A DNA stretch of 23,759 bases from F23-B02 sp963629425. Lineage in GTDB: Bacteria; Bacillota; Clostridia; Oscillospirales; Oscillospiraceae. Below the pieces are notes generated by a model. That model ran no database searches. It saw only the letters and a list, made by a program, of their open reading frames with translations, and was not told the DNA's origin. The position numbers and the translations under genes were made by a program. Where the stretch lies: contig CAVGIU010000014.1 of the NCBI GenBank assembly GCA_963629425.1, positions 1-23,759 of the forward strand, written 5' to 3'. This document shows, one piece after another, positions 23,559 through 23,759 of the stretch; the stretch's first letter is position 1, and every line of letters begins with the position of its first letter.

Positions 23559-23587
23559 TTGACATTTGCAGTTCGCGGTGCTATTCT
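23559..23587 (+). promoter_or_regulatory. Upstream tandem promoter P1 (probable rRNA operon)
   Basis: TTGACA (23559-23564, exact), 17-nt spacer, TATTCT (23582-23587). It is preceded by an A/T-rich stretch (about 23521-23558) resembling an UP element. Confidence 0.7.
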
Positions 23588-23655
23588 ATCAGAGCACTTC
23601 GGGAAATGACCGAAAAGAGCGAAAAGAAAAACTTAAAAAGTTTTGAAAAAAGTTC

Positions 23656-23684
23656 TTGACAAGTCGCCTCGAATTTGCTAATAT
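23656..23684 (+). promoter_or_regulatory. Downstream tandem promoter P2 (probable rRNA operon)
   Basis: TTGACA (23656-23661, exact), 17-nt spacer, TAATAT (23679-23684). An A/T-rich tract with a short hairpin (23628-23634 with 23638-23644) lies upstream; the arrangement repeats that of P1, 97 bp further on. A GC hairpin ACCGC/GCGGT (23695-23707) sits just after the expected start. Confidence 0.7.
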
Positions 23685-23715
23685 ATAAAAGCTCACCGCG
23701 CAGCGGTCGGGCGAG

Positions 23716-23730
23716 TGTACCTTGAAAATT
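23716..23730 (+). promoter_or_regulatory. boxA-like antitermination site, probable rRNA operon leader
   Basis: TGTACCTTGAAAATT closely resembles the Bacillus rRNA boxA (TGTTCTTTGAAAACT; 12 of 15 identical), where Nus factors bind to prevent early termination. With the two tandem strong promoters and no open reading frame from 23421 to the window end, this points to a 16S rRNA gene starting just outside the window. Confidence 0.65.
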
Positions 23731-23759
23731 AGATAATGTAAGAACAGCTTATGCTAAAT

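Noticed and set aside
1..23759. CRISPR arrays, insertion sequences, integrases, toxin-antitoxin or phage-defence genes
   Set aside because: No regular repeat-spacer pattern, transposase or integrase motifs, or defence-type domains were found; gene content is typical chromosomal core.

Overview
The window (about 23.8 kb, moderately GC-rich) reads as chromosomal DNA of an anaerobic, spore-forming Clostridia member, most like the Oscillospirales. This rests on a clostridial-order rnfCDGEAB operon, a SleB-type cortex-lytic enzyme, a guanine riboswitch ahead of a BMP-type nucleoside ABC importer, strong AGGAGG-type ribosome sites and many TTG/GTG starts. I saw no mobile element, CRISPR array or tRNA. 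Genes are densely packed and most boundaries carry a clear hairpin terminator or promoter.

Layout. 1-1206: the 3' part of a NifS-type cysteine desulfurase and a NifU/IscU scaffold, closed by a bidirectional terminator. 1223-4147 (minus): a LOG-family phosphoribohydrolase with its own consensus promoter and a leader hairpin, then a translationally coupled pair of a GPH-type sugar symporter and a PIG-L deacetylase. 4311-10340 (plus): a purine salvage block. It holds xanthine phosphoribosyltransferase, then a guanine riboswitch with a terminator platform controlling a lipoprotein, a double-domain ATPase and two permeases. 10347-14166 (minus): an amino acid permease, an anchored alpha/beta hydrolase, folC and ruvX, from one promoter. 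14196-15993 (minus): a GH2 glycosidase with its own promoter and terminator. 16148-21269 (plus): the complete six-gene Rnf ferredoxin:NAD+ oxidoreductase operon. 21270-23459 (plus): sleB with a forespore-type promoter, a zinc-ribbon membrane protein and a fumarylacetoacetate hydrolase family enzyme. 23460-23759: a gene-free AT-rich stretch with two tandem strong promoters and a boxA-like element, most likely the leader of an rRNA operon beginning just past the window.

How it works together. The purine block imports nucleosides when guanine is low and recycles bases through Xpt. The Rnf complex couples ferredoxin oxidation to NAD+ reduction and ion pumping, the energy core of such anaerobes. 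NifS and NifU would supply the Fe-S clusters that RnfB and RnfC need. GH2 plus the GPH/PIG-L pair point to glycan use.

No gene cluster here is clearly a new biological system. The most notable signals are regulatory: the LOG leader hairpin, the riboswitch expression platform, direct and inverted repeats at the GPH and rnf promoters, and Shine-Dalgarno sites embedded in the tail codons of Rnf subunits.
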